A stretch of DNA of 9,525 nt, taken from contig JAODMA010000375.1 of NCBI GenBank assembly GCA_025464545.1, forward strand, positions 1 through 9,525, given 5' to 3'. How positions within the stretch are numbered: position 1 is the stretch's first letter; every line of letters starts with the position of its first letter. Under the pieces are notes generated by a model. The model worked only from the letters and a program-made list of their open reading frames with translations. It was not told the DNA's origin and made no database searches. Below are positions 6,564-9,525 of this stretch, piece after piece. Source of the DNA: Arthrobacter sp. GTDB taxonomy: Bacteria; Actinomycetota; Actinomycetes; Actinomycetales; Micrococcaceae. The position numbers were made by a program, and so were the translations under genes.

Positions 6564-7919
6564 CTAAGCGTTGGCCTTGATGGCCGCGGCCAGGACCTCG
6601 AGTCCGTCCAGCAGCAGTTCGTCGCTGATGACCAGCGGCGGGAGCAGCCGGATGACGTTGCCGTAGGTGCCGCAGGTGAGGATGATGACACCCTCCTTGA
6701 GGCAGTGGGCGGCGACGGCCTTGGTGAGTTCCGGGTTCGGTTCCTTGGATCCTGCCTGGACCAGTTCGATCGCGAGCATGGCACCGCGGCCGCGGACGTC
6801 CCCGATCACGGACTGCTCAGCGGCAAGGTCCCGCATCCTGCCGAGGGCGAGCTGCTCGATGTGCCGGGCGCGGCCGTTGAGGTCGTACCGCTCCATCGAC
6901 CCGATGGAGGCCAGCGCCGCGGCGCACGCCACCGGGTTGCCGCCGTAGGTGCCGCCGAGGCCACCCGGGTGGACGGCGTCGAGCAGGTCTGCCCGGCCGG
7001 TGATCGCGGACAGCGGCATGCCGCCGGCGATCCCCTTGGCCATCGTGATGATGTCCGGGACCACGCCTTCGTGGTCCACAGCGAACCATTCGCCAGTGCG
7101 GCAGAAGCCGGACTGGACTTCATCGGCAATGAAGACGATGCCCTTGTCCTTGGCCCAGGCCGCCAGCGCGGGAAGGAAGCCCTCCGCGGGAACAATGAAG
7201 CCGCCCTCGCCCTGAATGGGCTCGATGATGATCGCGGCAACCTGCTCGCCGCCGATCTGCTTCTCGATCATGGTGATGGCCCGCTTCGCGGCCTCGGCAC
7301 CGGTGATCTCCGGGTTCTCCTCGCGGTACGGGTAGCTCATCGGCATCCGGTAGACCTCGGGCGCGAACGGGCCGAAGTTGGTCTTGTACGGCATGGCCTT
7401 GGCGGTCAACGCCATGGTCAGGTTGGGGCGGCCGTGGTAGGCGTGGTCGAATGCGACGACGGCGTCCCGGCCGGTAGCCAGGCGGGCCACCTTGACGGCG
7501 TTTTCCACGGCCTCCGCGCCGGAGTTGAAGAGCACCGTGCGCTTCTCGTGGTCGCCGGGGGTGAGGCGGTTCAGCTGCTCGGCGACGGCGACGTAGCCTT
7601 CGTACGGCGTGACCATGAAACAGGTGTGGGTGAAGTGCTCCACGGCCTCCTTGACGGCCCCGACGACAGCCGGATCCGAAGCGCCGACGCTCGTCACGGC
7701 GATGCCGGAGCCGAGGTCGATGAAGGAGTTGCCGTCGACATCGTGGATGATGCCGCCGTCGGCGTCGGCAACGAAGACGGGGACACTGGAGGCAACGCCG
7801 GCGGCCACAACAGCCTTGCGGCGGGCGGTCAAGGCGAGGGACTTGGGGCCCGGGAAATCGGCCTGGACGCGGCGTTTCTGCTCAAGACGGTAGGTGATGT
7901 CATGTGCGGTGGTGGTCAT
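6564..7919 (-). CDS. gabT: 4-aminobutyrate--2-oxoglutarate transaminase
   Basis: This PLP-dependent class-III aminotransferase moves the amino group of GABA to 2-oxoglutarate, giving succinate semialdehyde and glutamate in the cytosol. The 451 residues are a full-length protein, slightly longer than E. coli GabT (426) because of an N-terminal extension. The PLP-phosphate segment is SGAEAVEN (133-140), and YHGR (161-164) carries the arginine equivalent to the substrate-binding Arg141 of E. coli. IIEPIQGEGG (231-240) contains the switch glutamate Glu233. Asp266 in ADEVQSG contacts the PLP ring nitrogen, and Lys295 in MAKGIAGG forms the Schiff base. Arg424 in RLLPPL fits the carboxylate-binding arginine. 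The ATG has AGAAAGG seven bases upstream. The coding region ends in tandem TAG-TAA stops. It lies 63 bases after the patD-like gene on the same strand, and they are probably co-transcribed, ending at the terminator just downstream. Confidence 0.95.
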   Translation of the reverse strand: MTTTAHDITYRLEQKRRVQADFPGPKSLALTARRKAVVAAGVASSVPVFVADADGGIIHDVDGNSFIDLGSGIAVTSVGASDPAVVGAVKEAVEHFTHTCFMVTPYEGYVAVAEQLNRLTPGDHEKRTVLFNSGAEAVENAVKVARLATGRDAVVAFDHAYHGRPNLTMALTAKAMPYKTNFGPFAPEVYRMPMSYPYREENPEITGAEAAKRAITMIEKQIGGEQVAAIIIEPIQGEGGFIVPAEGFLPALAAWAKDKGIVFIADEVQSGFCRTGEWFAVDHEGVVPDIITMAKGIAGGMPLSAITGRADLLDAVHPGGLGGTYGGNPVACAAALASIGSMERYDLNGRARHIEQLALGRMRDLAAEQSVIGDVRGRGAMLAIELVQAGSKEPNPELTKAVAAHCLKEGVIILTCGTYGNVIRLLPPLVISDELLLDGLEVLAAAIKANA

Positions 7920-7964
7920 GGGAATGCCTTTCTAAGCGTGGGGGTAATGCGGCTGGGTTCTGCG

Positions 7965-7990
7965 CTGGGCTATGCAACTGCGCTATGCAT
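7965..7990. repeat. 13-bp imperfect tandem repeat across the patD stop codon
   Basis: CTGGGCTATGCAA (7965-7977) is followed directly by CTGCGCTATGCAT (7978-7990), with 11 of 13 bases the same. The patD stop codon (7983-7985) lies in the second unit. It looks like a small slippage duplication in the patD-gabT gap. No function is evident. Confidence 0.6.
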
Positions 7991-9413
7991 CCAGCGCACT
8001 CATGACGTGCTTGATTCGGGGGTAGTCCTCGACGCCGTACATGGATAGGTCCTTGCCGTAGCCGGACTGCTTGAAGCCGCCGTGCGGCATTTCGGCGGTG
8101 AGCATGATGTGCGTGTTGATCCACACCGCACCGAAGTCCAGGTCGCGGCTTACCCGCATGGCGGTACCGTGGTCGGTGGTCCAGACGCTGGAGGCGAGGG
8201 CGTATTCGACGTCGTTGGCCAGCTCGACGGCTTCCGTTTCGGTGCTGAACTTCTGCACCGTGATGACGGGGCCGAAGGTTTCCTTCTGAACGATGTCGTC
8301 GCTCTGCTTCGCGCCGGTGACGATGGTGGGCTCGAAGAAGAAACCTTTGTCCCCGGCGCGGTGGCCGCCGGTTTCGATTTTGCAGTTCGCGGGCAGGGAC
8401 TCCACGACGGCGGAGACGGCGTTGAAGTGGTTCACGTTGTTCAGCGGGCCGAAGTAGTTGTCCTCGTCGTTCTGCGATCCGGTGTGCAAGGTCTTCGTGT
8501 GCTCCACCATGGCCGCCACGACGTCGTCGTGCACTTCGTCCTGGACCAGCACGCGGGTGATCGCGGTGCAGTCCTGGCCGGCGTTGAAGAAGGCGAATTC
8601 GGCGATGGCCGCGGCACTCTTCTTGATGTCCGCGTCCTTGAAAACGATGGCGGGGGCCTTGCCACCGAGTTCGAGGTGGGCGCGCTTGAGGCCCTTGGCG
8701 GCTCCCGAGGCGACGGCGATGCCGGCCCGGACGGAACCGGTGATGGAGACCAGTCCGGGGATCTTGTGCTCCACCATCATGGCGCCGGTCTCGCCGGTGC
8801 CGAGCACGACGTTGAATACTCCGGCCGGGAAGATGTCGCCGGTCAGGCGGGCCAGGACCAGGGTGGACTCGGGGGTGGTGTCCGAGGGCTTTAGCACCAC
8901 GGTGTTGCCGGCGGCCAGGGCGGGACCGATCTTCCAGACGGCCATCAGGAACGGATAGTTCCAGGGTGCCACCTGCGCCACGACGCCGATCGGTTCGCGC
9001 CGCACGTAGGAGGTGTGCCCCTCGAGGTACTCCGCGGCGGACTTGCCTTCAAGCAGGCGGGCTGCGCCGGCAAAGAAGCGCAGCTGGTCCGCGCCGGCGG
9101 CAACCTCCTCTGCGGCGATCAGGGAGCGGACCTGCCCGGTGTTGCGGTGCTGGGCCTCGACGATTTCGTCGCTGTTCGCTTCGATGGCGTCGGCAAGCTT
9201 GAGCAGCAGAAGCTGGCGGTGTGCCGGCGTCGCATGCTTCCAGCTCTTGAAGGCATCCCGCGCCGCGGTCATGGCGGCGTCGACGTCGGCGGCCCCGGAG
9301 ATGGGGGACTTCGCCACCACTTCACCGTTGGTGGGGTTGACGATGTCCAGCGTCCCGGTGCCAGCGGGAGTAACAAACTCGCCATTGATGAAGTTCTGCA
9401 AGGTTTGAACCAC
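7983..9413 (-). CDS. patD: 4-aminobutyraldehyde (gamma-aminobutyraldehyde) dehydrogenase, PatD-like
   Basis: This NAD-dependent aldehyde dehydrogenase oxidises 4-aminobutanal (1-pyrroline), formed from putrescine, to GABA. The product has 476 residues, the normal family length. Catalytic parts are all present: PWNYP with Asn152, LKPSD with Lys175, SITGS (223-227), LELGGK with general-base Glu248, NAGQDCT with nucleophile Cys282, and KETFGP with Glu378. The strings EYLEGHTS, NAGQDCT, EMPHGG and SGYGKD closely follow E. coli PatD as I recall it, which favours this over betaine-aldehyde dehydrogenase, the nearest alternative. I chose the GTG at 9413 because AAAGAGG lies nine bases before it. The TTG at 9422 directly abuts that site and cannot use it. 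The next gene, gabT, consumes the product, so the pair forms a short putrescine/GABA pathway unit. Confidence 0.9.
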   Translation of the reverse strand: MVQTLQNFINGEFVTPAGTGTLDIVNPTNGEVVAKSPISGAADVDAAMTAARDAFKSWKHATPAHRQLLLLKLADAIEANSDEIVEAQHRNTGQVRSLIAAEEVAAGADQLRFFAGAARLLEGKSAAEYLEGHTSYVRREPIGVVAQVAPWNYPFLMAVWKIGPALAAGNTVVLKPSDTTPESTLVLARLTGDIFPAGVFNVVLGTGETGAMMVEHKIPGLVSITGSVRAGIAVASGAAKGLKRAHLELGGKAPAIVFKDADIKKSAAAIAEFAFFNAGQDCTAITRVLVQDEVHDDVVAAMVEHTKTLHTGSQNDEDNYFGPLNNVNHFNAVSAVVESLPANCKIETGGHRAGDKGFFFEPTIVTGAKQSDDIVQKETFGPVITVQKFSTETEAVELANDVEYALASSVWTTDHGTAMRVSRDLDFGAVWINTHIMLTAEMPHGGFKQSGYGKDLSMYGVEDYPRIKHVMSALDA

Positions 9414-9422
9414 GGTGTACAA

Positions 9423-9429
9423 CCTCTTT
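9423..9429 (-). promoter_or_regulatory. Ribosome binding site that sets the patD start
   Basis: AAAGAGG on the minus strand lies nine bases before the GTG at 9413 and directly against the in-frame TTG at 9422. This spacing decides for the GTG. Confidence 0.6.
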
Positions 9430-9525
9430 CATGCTGAAGGGCCCAATTAGACTGCTCCGAGCCTATGCCAGGGCCGCGCGGCAGGGAATATTCACCTGCA
9501 CACCGTATTCGCCAAACTTTAGTGC
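9430..9525 (-). promoter_or_regulatory. Upstream region of patD with candidate -10 and a GAATATTC palindrome
   Basis: On the minus strand TCTAAT (9446-9451) matches five of six bases of TATAAT and would start transcription near 9439, but the -35 position (about 9469-9474) is GC-rich and poor. GAATATTC (9486-9493) is a perfect 8-bp palindrome about 35 bp further up, a possible regulator site. The region is cut by the window end. Confidence 0.3.

Noticed and set aside
6192..8048. Long plus-strand open frame of over 600 codons
   Set aside because: It runs antisense through gabT, whose motifs are complete. Its product is Gly/Asp/Val/Arg-biased with no domain, a normal shadow in high-GC DNA. Only its first 20 or so codons coincide with the AMIN-like remnant.
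8082..8894. Plus-strand open frame of 270 codons
   Set aside because: Antisense to the PatD-like gene and Gly/Val/Asp-rich, typical of a third-position GC shadow.
1..9525. tRNA, rRNA, CRISPR array, insertion sequence or attachment site
   Set aside because: I saw no cloverleaf-like sequence, regularly spaced repeats, transposase, terminal repeats or integrase in the window.

Overview
The window is high-GC DNA with tightly packed genes, many GTG/TTG-capable starts and purine-rich ribosome binding sites. Together with the gene families present (FprA-type ferredoxin reductase, a GAF regulator that lacks the sigma-54 AAA+ domain, an AMIN-like lipoprotein remnant, a tandem-domain UspA), this points to an actinobacterium. 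Arthrobacter/Pseudarthrobacter (Micrococcaceae) is my best guess from remembered protein similarity; no search was run.

Left part (1-3836), all on the minus strand. In transcription order: an FprA-like NADP-ferredoxin reductase (2400-3836), a GAF-domain regulator with a SARP-like C-terminal half (931-2313), and the 5' two-thirds or so of an NAD-dependent aldehyde dehydrogenase (806 down to the window edge). The regulator lies directly upstream of the dehydrogenase. The 124-bp gap between them holds four GTTGC half-sites, two of them 11 bp apart, which make a plausible operator. The dehydrogenase has three odd residues at normally conserved positions near the window edge.

Middle part (3837-6504). 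A divergent, mostly non-coding gap leads to a plus-strand RarD/EamA-family membrane transporter (4012-5037). It converges on a minus-strand two-domain universal stress protein (5077-5949), and a 9-bp-stem hairpin lies at the convergence. Upstream of the stress gene are a DosR-box-like site and then a degraded plus-strand AMIN-like domain gene (about 6153-6433), broken by a frame change and an apparent internal deletion.

Right part (6505-9525), minus strand. A two-gene unit in the order patD-like 4-aminobutyraldehyde dehydrogenase (7983-9413), then gabT 4-aminobutyrate transaminase (6564-7919), ends in a strong intrinsic terminator (6505-6537). Together the two enzymes convert 4-aminobutanal (from putrescine) to GABA and then to succinate semialdehyde. 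The amine-oxidising step and succinate-semialdehyde dehydrogenase are not in the window.

I see no RNA genes, CRISPR array, insertion sequence or phage gene, and no convincing new multi-gene system. The items most worth a second look are the AMIN-like pseudogene, the GAF/SARP-like regulator with its candidate operator, and the substituted conserved residues in the edge dehydrogenase.
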